Origin: an uncultured Eubacteriales bacterium
Lineage (GTDB): Bacteria; Bacillota; Clostridia; Christensenellales; Aristaeellaceae
Direction: 5' to 3'
NCBI GenBank assembly: GCA_902789365.1
Contig: CADANQ010000018.1
Location: 1-38,091 of the forward strand
Length of the DNA: 38,091 bases
Shown: piece after piece, positions 1 through 9,170 of the stretch
How positions within the stretch are numbered: position 1 is the stretch's first letter
Layout of the letters: the number at the start of each line of letters is the position of its first letter
Notes under the pieces: generated by a model
What the model was told of the DNA's origin: nothing
Seen by the model: the letters and a program-made list of their open reading frames with translations, nothing else
Database searches by the model: none
Made by a program: the position numbers and the translations under genes

Positions 1-1
1 C

Positions 2-172
2 CTGCGGGAACGGTTCGGGGTGTCGTTCCGCTTCACTCCTCGCCGGAGCGGCATCGGGACCGTGTACCCGATAGGCCGTTACACGCCGCTGAAGCGGATC
101 ATAATCGGAGGGAGCTCCCTCCGATACCTCCCCACTGCTGCCATACGTTCGTTCTCCTTCACACACGTCTGA
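2..172. other. left-edge structured region, possible partial gene
   Basis: This stretch is packed with nested inverted repeats. A 9-bp pair TCCGCTTCA (27-35) / TGAAGCGGA (90-98) encloses AGCGGC (47-52) / GCCGCT (85-90), overlapping the outer arm by one base, and ATCGGG (53-58) / CCCGAT (67-72). A perfect 22-bp palindrome follows at 104-125. One plus-strand frame is open from the window edge to a TGA at 170-172 (56 residues, ending ...SFSFTHV), so the 3' end of a truncated gene is possible, but I recognise no family. The dense symmetry fits a structured RNA or a repeat better than ordinary coding sequence. I cannot decide between these. Confidence 0.3.
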
Positions 173-186
173 ACAGTTACCGGGGA

Positions 187-214
187 ATAAAAAAACGGAC
201 CGTGAAGGTCCGTT
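187..214 (-). terminator. intrinsic terminator of rnz
   Basis: Read on the minus strand, an 8-bp stem AACGGACC / GGTCCGTT with a 5-base loop is followed directly by a run of T (the A-run at 187-195 on the plus strand). It lies about 80 bp past the rnz stop codon. Confidence 0.75.
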
Positions 215-240
215 ATTCGGAGCGGTCCGTGCTGACGGGG

Positions 241-293
241 ACGGGGCCGCGGAACGCCATGCGGCGTCCGGCAGCCGCGCCGCCCCGTTTTTT
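241..293 (+). terminator. GC-rich hairpin with T-run, plus orientation
   Basis: ACGGGGC (241-247) pairs with GCCCCGT (282-288) and is followed by TTTTTT. The run is on the plus strand, so it would stop transcripts entering from the left. It touches the rnz stop codon and may protect rnz from antisense transcription. The long loop makes it less certain than the neighbouring minus-strand terminator. Confidence 0.45.
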
Positions 294-1221
294 ATTCCTT
301 TTCAAAGGACAAAGTGACGCTCATGCCATCCTGACCGCATACGGTATTTTCGAAGATCCGCGCGGCGTTGGGCAGGTATTCCAGGGGATCCTCGATCATC
401 TGGGAGTAGTGCGCCAGCCAGAGCAGCTTTGCCCCGGCCTCGGACGCGGTAAGGGCCGCCTGCGCAAAGTTCATGTGCCCGTGATCGACGGCCAGGTCGG
501 CCTGTTCGTTTTCGCCGTAGGTCGCCTCGCTGATCAGCAGATCGGCGCCCTCCGCCGCTTTCGTCAGCGCGGGGCAGGCCGCCGTGTCGCCGGAGAACAC
601 GAATTTAAGCCCTCTGCGCGCTTCGCCCAATACCTGCTCCGGACGGATCACATTATCGCCAATCTGTACGCTCTGCCCCTTTTGCAAAAGGCCCCACTGA
701 TTTACCGGAACGCCAAGCTCCTTCGCTTTCTGCGGCATGAACTTGCCCGCCCTTCCCAGGGTGAAGCAGTACCCCCGGCTGGGCACCCGGTGCTCCGTGC
801 GGAAGGGGGTCAGCCTTGCTTCCCAGGGCCAGCCGCCGACCAGCTCCGCGAGACGCAGGCCCTCCTCCGGGAGGGCGATCAGATTGATCCCGTAGGACGT
901 CCAGCCCGCCAGCTTCAGGATCGGCGCAAGCTCCTCCTCCAGCCCGACGGGGCCGGTGATGTACAGGGGGTCCGTGCGGCCCAGGGAGCACATGGTCTGC
1001 AGCAGGCCGGGGAGGCCGAAAATATGGTCCCCATGGTAATGGGTCAGGGCGATGATGTCCGCCTTCATCAGACTGACGCCGGCTTTTCTCGCGGCGCTCT
1101 GGGTGCCCTCGCCGCAGTCAAACAATATGGTGTGCCCGGCGCAGGTCAGCGTGGCCGCGGTCAGCGCCCGGTCCGGCAGGGGAACAAGCGCCGCCGTTCC
1201 GAGCAAAGTAATATCTATCAT
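292..1221 (-). CDS. rnz: ribonuclease Z (tRNA 3' processing, MBL fold)
   Basis: A 309-residue metallo-beta-lactamase-fold endonuclease of the RNase Z/ElaC family. This family cuts precursor tRNAs after the discriminator base so that CCA can be added, acting in the cytoplasm. The zinc-binding signature ALTHYHGDHIFGLPGLL is clear around residues 58-74, with FSGDTAA and a late LAHYSQM histidine supplying further ligands. Length matches the short bacterial form. The start MIDITLLGT is chosen over an upstream in-frame start because GAGGTG sits 8 bases before the ATG and the conserved N-terminus begins there. It is monocistronic, with its own terminator. The two tRNAs in this window encode CCA, so RNase Z would matter only for CCA-less tRNAs elsewhere (inference). 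Confidence 0.93.
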   Translation of the reverse strand: MIDITLLGTAALVPLPDRALTAATLTCAGHTILFDCGEGTQSAARKAGVSLMKADIIALTHYHGDHIFGLPGLLQTMCSLGRTDPLYITGPVGLEEELAPILKLAGWTSYGINLIALPEEGLRLAELVGGWPWEARLTPFRTEHRVPSRGYCFTLGRAGKFMPQKAKELGVPVNQWGLLQKGQSVQIGDNVIRPEQVLGEARRGLKFVFSGDTAACPALTKAAEGADLLISEATYGENEQADLAVDHGHMNFAQAALTASEAGAKLLWLAHYSQMIEDPLEYLPNAARIFENTVCGQDGMSVTLSFEKE

Positions 1222-1325
1222 GGATAAATCACCTCTTTTTTCTTTTTTGCGCTTCCCTCCCCGGATTCCCGGCGCTTCATGCGCCGTCCGTCCCGCGGAA
1301 TGCCGGGAGGAAGAGCTTTGCACTG

Positions 1326-1380
1326 ATAAGCCGATTTGCCTATCGGATCCGCTCCGCCCAACCGGATCCCACCGGCTTAT
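1326..1380 (-). other. nested inverted repeats in the rnz leader
   Basis: On the minus strand ATAAGCCG (1380-1373) pairs with CGGCTTAT (1333-1326), and within it GGATCCG pairs with CGGATCC around an 11-base loop. If transcription starts near the AT-rich patch at 1392-1397, this would form a two-tier stem about 100 bases ahead of the rnz start. No known riboswitch is recognised. It may be a leader structure or a degenerate repeat. Confidence 0.35.
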
Positions 1381-1666
1381 ACGGTATATGTATAATACAG
1401 GTCCTGGGCGCGGATTGCGTAAGGTTTCCGGAAAACATGGTTATTCGGTATTCATTTGCCCCCGGTATGCGAGCAATCTCCGGAACAAAAGCAAAGCCGG
1501 CAATCACAATATTACGTTTCACCGAGGTCGGAGTCAATGATTTTTCATAGACTGCGCTTTTTTGTGCATTTGACCCCCTTCCCCGCGTACAGACAGGCGG
1601 AAACCGCCGTTTTACGACGACAGCCCGTTCGCCGAAACGGGGTGCAGGGGTTGAAAACCTCTGCCG

Positions 1667-1765
1667 CGGGGTTTGGGGCCGCGCAGGCCCCATCTGCCGC
1701 GACTTTGCGATCGACACAGAGAACCGTCCCCTGTGTTATCGGGGTTCGGGGGCCGCGGAGGCCCC
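1667..1765. repeat. two copies of a GC hairpin repeat flanking a REP-like site
   Basis: A 25-26 base unit, CGGGGTTTGGGGCC... (1667-1691) and CGGGGTTCGGGGGCC... (1740-1765), occurs twice in the same orientation with three differences. Each copy contains a GGGGCC / GGCCCC hairpin. The copies are 73 bp apart and the palindrome at 1713-1737 lies between them. Another imperfect hairpin, GCAGGGGTT / AACCTCTGC, precedes the first copy. Confidence 0.55.
1713..1737. repeat. REP-like palindrome (ACACAG ... CTGTGT)
   Basis: GACACAG and CTGTGTT form arms around the core AGAACCGTCCC. The motif resembles the short dispersed palindromes found in many copies in some Clostridia and other genomes, in some cases near RAYT (TnpA-REP) transposases. 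No transposase is present in this window. The resemblance is from memory. Confidence 0.5.
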
Positions 1766-1793
1766 TGAAAAGCGGCGGGCCAAAACAGGCAAA

Positions 1794-1821
1794 GGACGGA
1801 GGAAACCTCTCCGCCCTTTTT
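1794..1821. terminator. terminator of the arginine operon, roughly bidirectional
   Basis: GGACGGAGG (1794-1802) and CCTCTCCGCCC (1806-1816) form an imperfect stem with a three-base AAA loop. The plus strand continues with TTTTTCTTT. The minus strand continues with TTTGCCTGTTTT, about 20 bp after the argF stop, so it can end the arg transcript. Confidence 0.55.
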
Positions 1822-1839
1822 CTTTATGTCCGTTTATCC

Positions 1840-2826
1840 TTACAGCGTGGCGGCCATGACGGCCTTGATGGTGTGCATGCGGTTTTCGGCCTCGTCGAAG
1901 ACGATGGAGCGGCTGCTTTCGAAGGCCTCGTCGGTGACCTCCATGCAGTCGATGCCGAATTTTTCGTAAATGGCCCGGCCGGTCTCGGTCTTCAGGTCGT
2001 GGAAGGCGGGCAGGCAGTGCATGAAAACGCAGTCCTCTCCGGCTTTTTCAAGCAGCGGCAGCGTCACCCGGTAGGGGGACAGGTCGCGGATGCGCTTCTC
2101 CCAGACCTCTTCCTTTTCGCCCATGGAAACCCATACGTCGGTGTAGATCACATCGCAGCCCGCTTTTGCGGGATATTCGGGATCCGCGGTGAAGGTAAGG
2201 GTGCATCCGTTCTTTTCGGCTTCGCGCAGGCACTCGGCGCGCAGGTCCTCGTCGGGCCAGTATTCCTCGGGGGCGCAGGCGATGAAGTCCAGGCCCATTT
2301 TGGCGCAGCCGATCATAAGGGAATTTCCCATGTTGTAGCGCGCGTCGCCCATATAGCAAAGCCTGATCCCCTTCAGGCGGCCGAAGCGCTCGCGGATGGT
2401 GAGGAAGTCGGCCAGGATCTGGGTGGGATGGTATTCATTGGTGAGCCCGTTCCATACGGGTACGCCGGAGAACCTTGCCAGGTCCTCCACGATCTCCTGC
2501 CCGAAGCCCCGGTATTCGATGCCGTCGAACATGCGCCCGAGCACCCGGGCGGTGTCGGCGATGGATTCCTTTTTGCCGATCTGGGAGGACTTGGGGTCCA
2601 GGTATACCGGATGCATGCCCAGGTCCGCGGCGGCCACCTCAAAGGAGCAGCGGGTGCGGGTGGAGGTCTTTTCGAAGATCAGGGCCACGTTTTTTCCCTC
2701 GTGCAGACGGTGGGGGACGCCGTTTTTCTTTTTCCGCTTCAGCTCGGCGGCCAAGTCCAGGAGAGAGAGGATCTCCTGCGAAGAAAAATCCCTGAGGGTC
2801 AGAAAGCTTCTTCCTTTCAGGTCCAT
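1840..2826 (-). CDS. argF: ornithine carbamoyltransferase
   Basis: A 328-residue cytoplasmic enzyme that makes citrulline from ornithine and carbamoyl phosphate, the sixth step of arginine synthesis. The carbamoyl-phosphate loop STRTR is at residues 55-59, HPTQ follows in mid-protein, and the ornithine-binding HCLP motif is at 270-273. Length is normal for bacterial OTCases. The start [11 protein letters not shown] is chosen because GGAGGTAACACCC directly precedes this ATG; the frame is open further upstream but that part has no family similarity. It is the last gene of the arg operon, 77 bp after argD. An anabolic role is favoured because deiminase and carbamate kinase genes are absent nearby. 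The carbamoyl phosphate source is not in the window. Confidence 0.96.
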   Translation of the reverse strand: MDLKGRSFLTLRDFSSQEILSLLDLAAELKRKKKNGVPHRLHEGKNVALIFEKTSTRTRCSFEVAAADLGMHPVYLDPKSSQIGKKESIADTARVLGRMFDGIEYRGFGQEIVEDLARFSGVPVWNGLTNEYHPTQILADFLTIRERFGRLKGIRLCYMGDARYNMGNSLMIGCAKMGLDFIACAPEEYWPDEDLRAECLREAEKNGCTLTFTADPEYPAKAGCDVIYTDVWVSMGEKEEVWEKRIRDLSPYRVTLPLLEKAGEDCVFMHCLPAFHDLKTETGRAIYEKFGIDCMEVTDEAFESSRSIVFDEAENRMHTIKAVMAATL

Positions 2827-2903
2827 GGGTGTTACCTCCTGTGAAAACGCGCCGCGCGGGCGGCGGAAGTATTCGGATCCGGGCATAAGCGCGGGGAATG
2901 GGA

Positions 2904-4079
2904 TCAGATGTCCGCGAAGGCCTCCTTCAGGATGCCGACGGCTTTTTTGAGCAGATCCATGGGAATGTTCAGGGGCGGCAGCAGGCGCACCCTGTCCTTG
3001 GCGGTGAGGCACAGCACGCCTTTTTCGCGGCAGGCGGCGAGCACGTCGGCGCTCTTTCTTTGGCCTTTGATGCCGATCATCAGGCCCAGGCCGGAAACGC
3101 TCTCCACGCCTTCGGCGCCCGTGAGCTCCGAGAAAATGTATTCGGAACGCTCCCGGACCCCGGCAAGCAGGTCCTCATCCAGCCGGGAAAGAACGCTCAG
3201 CGCCCCGGCGCAGGCCACGGGGTTCCCGCCGAAGGTGGAGCCGTGGTCGCCCCGCCCCAGCACATGGCAGCATTTTTCACCCATCATGCAGGCCCCCAGG
3301 GGCAGCCCGCCCGCCAGACCCTTGGCGGTGGTGACCACGTCCGGGACGACGCCGAACTGCATGTAAGCGTACAGCGTGCCGGTGCGCCCGTTGCCGGTCT
3401 GCACCTCGTCGGCCATAAGCAAAAGGTCCTCCCGGTCGCAGATTTCCCTCAGCCCCCGGACAAAAGCGGGATCCAGCGGCATCACGCCGCCCTCGCCCTG
3501 CACCGGCTCGAAAAGGATACCGGCGCACTTGTGTTCGGCGACCAGCTTTTCGACGCTGTCCAGGTCCCCGGGATCGGCGTAAAGGAAGCCGGGGGTCAGG
3601 GGCGTGAAGGACTTGTGGAACACCTCCTGGCCGGTGGCGGCCAGGGTGGTCAGGGTGCGCCCGTGGAAGGAATTTTTCAGCGTAATGATGTGGAAGTATT
3701 CCGGCCCCCGCTTGTCCTGGGCGTACTTGCGGGCCACCTTGATTGCGCATTCGTTGGCCTCGGCGCCGGAATTGCCGAAGAACACCTTCTTCATCCCCGT
3801 GCGCAGGCAGAGCATTTCCGCCAGGCGCGCGCAGGGCGCGGTGTTATACAGGTTGGAGGCGTGCTGGAGGGTGCGCAGCTGTTTTGTGACGGCGTCGGCC
3901 CAGATTTCGTCGGAATAGCCGAAGGTGTTGACGGCGATGCCGGTGCCCAGGTCGATGTATTCCCTGCCGTTTTCGTCCCGGCAAAGCGCCCCGGAGCCCG
4001 AAACGAGGGCGACGGGGAACCGGGCGTAGGTGTCGGCGACGTATTCCCTGTCCAGGACCATAATCCCGTTTTCTGACAT
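2904..4079 (-). CDS. argD: acetylornithine aminotransferase
   Basis: A 391-residue PLP-dependent class III aminotransferase. It converts N-acetylglutamate semialdehyde to N-acetylornithine with glutamate as amino donor. Visible motifs are NSGAEANE (103-110), FHGRT near 138-142, [11 protein letters not shown] (224-234) with the PLP-binding aspartate, and TTAKGLAGG with the likely Schiff-base lysine K253. GGAGAAAG lies before the ATG. It sits between argB and argF with short gaps, so it is clearly part of the operon. Enzymes of this family can also act in lysine synthesis as DapC; that dual role cannot be judged from the sequence. Confidence 0.95.
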   Translation of the reverse strand: MSENGIMVLDREYVADTYARFPVALVSGSGALCRDENGREYIDLGTGIAVNTFGYSDEIWADAVTKQLRTLQHASNLYNTAPCARLAEMLCLRTGMKKVFFGNSGAEANECAIKVARKYAQDKRGPEYFHIITLKNSFHGRTLTTLAATGQEVFHKSFTPLTPGFLYADPGDLDSVEKLVAEHKCAGILFEPVQGEGGVMPLDPAFVRGLREICDREDLLLMADEVQTGNGRTGTLYAYMQFGVVPDVVTTAKGLAGGLPLGACMMGEKCCHVLGRGDHGSTFGGNPVACAGALSVLSRLDEDLLAGVRERSEYIFSELTGAEGVESVSGLGLMIGIKGQRKSADVLAACREKGVLCLTAKDRVRLLPPLNIPMDLLKKAVGILKEAFADI

Positions 4080-4113
4080 AACGCTTTCTCCTGTCCGTAT
4101 TGTGAGGTGCCGT

Positions 4114-4974
4114 TTACGGCTCCACCATGGTGCCCGCGCCTTCGTTGGTCAGAAGCTCCTGCAAAAGCGCGTGGGGGATGGTGCCGTCCATGATAATGAC
4201 CTTTTTCACGCCCAGGTCGATGGCACGGATGCAGCATTCCACCTTGGGGATCATGCCGCCGGAAATGATGCCGGAATCGTACAGGCTTCGGGCGTCCCGG
4301 ACGGAAATCTGCGATATCAGGGTGGAGGGGTCGTCCTTGTCCCGCAGGATGCCGGCGATATCGGTCATCATGATGAGCCTCTTGGCCCCCAGGGCCCCGG
4401 CGATGTAGGCGGCGGCGGTGTCGCCGTTGACGTTGTAAACATTGCCCTGCCGGTCGCAGCCCAGGGTGGAGACCACCGGGATGTAGCCCTTTTCCAGCAG
4501 GTCCAGGATCGGCTGGGTGTTGACCCGGGTCACCGTGCCCACAAAGCCCAGGCGCTCGTCCTTGGGCCGCGCCTCGATCAGCCGCCCGTCCATGCCGGAG
4601 ATGCCCATGGCCCGGCCGCCCTTGGTCTGCAGAAGGTTCACCAGGGTTTTGTTGATGCGCCCCGCCAGGACCATCTGGACGATGTCTACGGTTTCCTTGT
4701 CGGTGACCCTCAGGCCGTCCACAAACTCGCTTTTCTTGCCCAGGCGCTGCATGGTTTCGGTGATTTCGGGGCCGCCGCCGTGCACCAGGACCACCTTGAC
4801 ACCGATGAGCTGCAGGAGCACCATGTCTTCCATGACCTGCTGCTTGAGCTGCTCGTTGATCATGGCGTTGCCGCCGTACTTGACCACGACGATCTGCCCG
4901 TTGTATTTCTGGATCAGCGGCAGGGCCTGCACGATGACCTCGGCCCGCTGGTGATTGGTGAATGATGATTCCAT
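4114..4974 (-). CDS. argB: acetylglutamate kinase
   Basis: A 286-residue amino acid kinase that phosphorylates N-acetylglutamate, the second step of the pathway. The phosphate-binding VKYGGNAM begins at residue 31, VHGGGPEI at about 64, and NVNGDTAAAYIA in mid-protein. An extra N-terminal helix (EVIVQALPLIQKY) precedes the first motif. In this family such a helix is typical of hexameric, arginine-inhibited kinases, which would suit the ArgJ recycling pathway encoded next to it (inference). AGGAAGAAAG precedes the start. The gap to argJ is 35 bp. Confidence 0.95.
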   Translation of the reverse strand: MESSFTNHQRAEVIVQALPLIQKYNGQIVVVKYGGNAMINEQLKQQVMEDMVLLQLIGVKVVLVHGGGPEITETMQRLGKKSEFVDGLRVTDKETVDIVQMVLAGRINKTLVNLLQTKGGRAMGISGMDGRLIEARPKDERLGFVGTVTRVNTQPILDLLEKGYIPVVSTLGCDRQGNVYNVNGDTAAAYIAGALGAKRLIMMTDIAGILRDKDDPSTLISQISVRDARSLYDSGIISGGMIPKVECCIRAIDLGVKKVIIMDGTIPHALLQELLTNEGAGTMVEP

Positions 4975-5009
4975 TTTTTCTTTCTTCCTTTGATGACTGA
5001 AATGATTCG

Positions 5010-6248
5010 TCAGGTGCGGTAGTCCCCGTTGATCTTCACATAATCATAGGTCAGGTCGCAGCCCCAGGCCGTGGCCTCGCAGGAGCCCATGTGCATATCG
5101 CAGGAGAAGCGCACGGCTTTTTCGGAGAGCAGAGCCAGGGCCTTGTCCTCGTCGAAGAGCTGTACGCGGCCGCCGGTATAGAAAACGACGCGCCCGTTTT
5201 CGCCCTCCAGGAACACCTCGATGTTCGCGGGATCGAAATCCACCCCGGCGTAGCCAAGGGCGCAGAGGATGCGGCCGCAGTTGGCGTCCTTCCCGTAGAC
5301 CATCGCCTTGACAAGGCTGGACCCAACCACGGACTTGGCCAGCGTCTTCGCGTGCTCCGTGCTGTCCGCGCCGTATACCCGCATTTCGATCAGGTGCGTC
5401 GCACCCTCGCCGTCCCCGGCCATGGTCACGGCCAGGCTGCGGCAGACGGTGAAGAGCGCCTCCCGGAACAGGCCGTATTCCTCTCCCTCAGAAACGATGG
5501 GCGCGTTGCCGGCCATGCCGTTTGCCATCACCAGCAGGGTGTCGTTGGTGGAGGTGTCCCCGTCCACGGTGATCATGTTGAAGGTGTCTTTGACCACGTC
5601 GCTCAGGGCCTTCTGAAGGAGCGCCTGATCGATGGCGCAGTCGGTGGTGAGGTAGGCGAGCATGGTGCACATGTTCGGGTGGATCATGCCGGAGCCCTTG
5701 CACATGCCGCCCAGGCGCACGGTGACGCTGCCGCCGTCGGGCGAGGGCAGGCTGAAGGCCACGGCGCATTCCTTGTTGACGGTGTCGGTGGTCATGATGG
5801 CGCGGCTGGCTTTGGTGCCGGCCTCCTCCGTGTCCGACAGGGTCTTCTTCATCATCGCGATTCCGGAGGTGATTTTGTCCAGGGGGATCTGCGGGCCGAT
5901 GACGCCGGTGGAGCCGAGGAGCACCGCGCGGGCGGGGATCCCCAGGGCGTTCCCGGCGAAGGCCGCGGTTTCCCGGCACAGCCGGAGCCCTTCCTCGCCG
6001 GTGGCCGCGTTGGCGATGCCCGCGTTGACGACGACGGCCCGGGCCGCTTTTTCGTTTGTCACGATGTCCCTGTCCCAGAGGACCGGGGCGGCCTTGACGA
6101 CGTTGGAGGTAAAGACGCCGGCCACGGCGCAGTCCGCGGAACTTAAAAGCATGGCCATGTCGTCCCTGCCTTTGTATTTGATCCCCGCGGCGCAGCCGGC
6201 CGCCGAGAATCCCCTGGCCGCGTTCACACCGCCTGTGATGGTTTGCAT
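5010..6248 (-). CDS. argJ: glutamate N-acetyltransferase (ArgJ)
   Basis: A 412-residue Ntn-type ornithine acetyltransferase. It moves the acetyl group from N-acetylornithine to glutamate, closing the acetyl cycle; bifunctional forms also use acetyl-CoA. STGVIG is at 113-118 and KGSGMIHPNMCTML at 184-197. Family members cleave themselves before the threonine of this motif, here T195, giving alpha and beta chains. The usual Ala before the nucleophile is Cys194 here, a mild variation. The start is one base past the GNAT stop, so the genes are likely translationally coupled, with GGGGGAG inside the end of the GNAT gene. Whether it is mono- or bifunctional cannot be told by eye. Confidence 0.95.
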   Translation of the reverse strand: MQTITGGVNAARGFSAAGCAAGIKYKGRDDMAMLLSSADCAVAGVFTSNVVKAAPVLWDRDIVTNEKAARAVVVNAGIANAATGEEGLRLCRETAAFAGNALGIPARAVLLGSTGVIGPQIPLDKITSGIAMMKKTLSDTEEAGTKASRAIMTTDTVNKECAVAFSLPSPDGGSVTVRLGGMCKGSGMIHPNMCTMLAYLTTDCAIDQALLQKALSDVVKDTFNMITVDGDTSTNDTLLVMANGMAGNAPIVSEGEEYGLFREALFTVCRSLAVTMAGDGEGATHLIEMRVYGADSTEHAKTLAKSVVGSSLVKAMVYGKDANCGRILCALGYAGVDFDPANIEVFLEGENGRVVFYTGGRVQLFDEDKALALLSEKAVRFSCDMHMGSCEATAWGCDLTYDYVKINGDYRT

Positions 6249-6249
6249 G

Positions 6250-6711
6250 TCATTCTCCCCCTTTGATGAACTGGGTGATGTTTTTTTCGTTGAGTACGAA
6301 TTCGTAATAATTGACGTCGCTGCAGGTCCAGCCGATGGTTTTCCAGAAGGCGTTGCCGGCGCTGTTGCTCTTGAAGGCGATCAGGGACACCTTGTTGACG
6401 CCCATTTCCTTCAGCCGCCGCATGCAGTAGGCCACCATGGCCGTTCCGATGCCCTGCCGCCGGCAGTCCTTCGCCACGCATACGTGATAGAGCGAGCCCT
6501 GACGCCCGTCCGAGCCGCAGAGGATGGAGCCCACCACACGCCCGTTCCGGCGCGCCACCACGCTGGTGGTGGGATTGCGGGCGATGAAGCGTTCGATCTC
6601 CTCCCGGGAATCGTCCAGGACGCGGATGCCGAAGCCGCGGATGGTCATCCAAAGGGCGCGCACCTCGTCGTAATCCGACGCCGTCATGGGCAGGAGTTCC
6701 GCGTTATCCAT
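6250..6711 (-). CDS. GNAT acetyltransferase inside the arg operon
   Basis: A 153-residue single-domain GCN5-related acetyltransferase. The acetyl-CoA loop is clear: VCVAKDCRRQGIGTAMVAYCM, with the R/Q-x-x-G-x-G pattern, and a C-terminal NAGNAFWKTIGW segment typical of the fold. Its ATG overlaps the 3' end of argC by 8 bp and its stop is 1 bp from the argJ start, so it is tightly coupled to both. Its position suggests that it may make N-acetylglutamate and prime the acetyl cycle, like the short N-acetylglutamate synthases of some bacteria. That role is inference; the fold alone does not fix the substrate, and it could be an unrelated acetyltransferase. Confidence 0.85.
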   Translation of the reverse strand: MDNAELLPMTASDYDEVRALWMTIRGFGIRVLDDSREEIERFIARNPTTSVVARRNGRVVGSILCGSDGRQGSLYHVCVAKDCRRQGIGTAMVAYCMRRLKEMGVNKVSLIAFKSNSAGNAFWKTIGWTCSDVNYYEFVLNEKNITQFIKGGE

Positions 6712-7645
6712 TCGTTTTCCTCACAAGGCCCAGGTCCTCCGGGAGACCCAGGACGATATTCATGTTCTGGATGGCCGCGCCGCTGGCGCCTTTGCCGAGA
6801 TTGTCGAACCGGGCGATCAGCAGGATGCGCTCGCCGTTTCCGCGCACCGAAACGCTGAGATTGTCGAACCCCGCCAGCGCGCCGGCGGAAAGGAACCCGT
6901 TTTCCCCGTCCGCCTCGTCGTATTCCACCATGCCCCCGCGGTAGTAATCGCGGTAGAGCGCCTTCAGGTCCTCCGGGGAGCCCTTCACCTGTTCGGCGAA
7001 GAGGGGCACGGTGACCTCCATCCCCTCAAAAAAGGGCGCGACGACGGGGCAGAATACGGGGGCGGACGCAAGGCCGCAGAGGGCGGCCATCTCGGGCAGG
7101 TGCTTGTGGGTCTGGGAAAGGCCGTACTGCCGCGGGGCGTCCAGAAGGGGATCGCGGCCTTCGGCCTCGTATTCCGCGATCATTTTTTTGCCGCCGCCGG
7201 AATAGCCGGTCAGGGAAAAGCAGGTGAGTTTTGCGTCCGGGGCGACGAGGCCGTTTTCCGTCAGCGGCGCCACCAGGGAGATGAAGCCCGTGGCGTGGCA
7301 GCCTGGATTGGCGACGCGCTTTGACGTACGGATCATATCCCGCCGGCCCGTCAATTCCGGAAAGCCGTAGGCCCAGCCCGGGGCCGTCCGGTGGGCGGTG
7401 GAGGTGTCGATGACCACGGTGTCCGGGTTTTCCAGCATGGCGACGGCCTGGCGGCTGGCCTCGTCCGGCAGGCAGAGGAAGGTGATGTCGCTCCGGTCCA
7501 TGGCGTCCTTCACAAAGGCCGGATCCTTGCGCTTGTCGTCGGGGAGGACGATCAGGCTGAGGTCCTCCCGGGAGGACAGGCGTTTAAAAATATTCAGTCC
7601 GGTGGTGCCGGAGGCGCCGTTGATGAACACGCTGCGGGTTTTCAT
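6704..7645 (-). CDS. argC: N-acetyl-gamma-glutamyl-phosphate reductase, type 2
   Basis: A 313-residue NADPH-dependent reductase that makes N-acetylglutamate semialdehyde. The nucleotide loop GASGTTGL is at 10-17 and the catalytic cysteine is C116 in NPGCHATG. SLTGYSGGGKKM and the histidine-containing THKHLPEM follow. Its length and shorter N-terminal domain match the type 2 family (about 310 residues) rather than the type 1 enzyme (about 345) usual in Bacillus arg operons. The start MKTRSVFING is chosen since the frame further upstream runs into argH; GGAGCG lies about 12 bases before it. It begins 28 bp after argH. Confidence 0.93.
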   Translation of the reverse strand: MKTRSVFINGASGTTGLNIFKRLSSREDLSLIVLPDDKRKDPAFVKDAMDRSDITFLCLPDEASRQAVAMLENPDTVVIDTSTAHRTAPGWAYGFPELTGRRDMIRTSKRVANPGCHATGFISLVAPLTENGLVAPDAKLTCFSLTGYSGGGKKMIAEYEAEGRDPLLDAPRQYGLSQTHKHLPEMAALCGLASAPVFCPVVAPFFEGMEVTVPLFAEQVKGSPEDLKALYRDYYRGGMVEYDEADGENGFLSAGALAGFDNLSVSVRGNGERILLIARFDNLGKGASGAAIQNMNIVLGLPEDLGLVRKTNG

Positions 7646-7673
7646 TTTGATGTACGCTCCGATTATGTCTTTG

Positions 7674-9059
<1,386 letters not shown>

Positions 9060-9084
9060 GGGATGCTCCTTTAAATTCCGATAT

Positions 9085-9110
9085 GTCCCGGGCGGAAAAC
9101 CGCCCGGGAC
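9085..9110 (-). other. 11-bp perfect hairpin between argG and argH
   Basis: GTCCCGGGCGG (9085-9095), loop AAAA, CCGCCCGGGAC (9100-9110). On the minus strand no T-run follows, so it is unlikely to be a full terminator for the arg transcript. It might stabilise the argG 3' end after cleavage or tune argG relative to downstream genes (inference). Confidence 0.5.
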
Positions 9111-9170
9111 AGTTATTTCTTTTCACTGACCGCCGCTTCGGGACAGTCCCGGCCGGTCCGTGCCGGGGGA

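Larger units (their letters stand above)
1222..1839. other. non-coding stretch between rnz and argF
   Basis: I find no credible gene in these 618 bases; the open frames across it lack family features and ribosome sites. It holds, from left to right, the rnz ribosome site, nested inverted repeats at 1326-1380 that could fold in the rnz leader, an AT-rich patch at 1385-1397 with a TATTAT/TATAAT-like sequence on either strand, a GC-rich hairpin repeat in two copies, a REP-like palindrome, and the terminator of the arginine operon. Confidence 0.6.
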
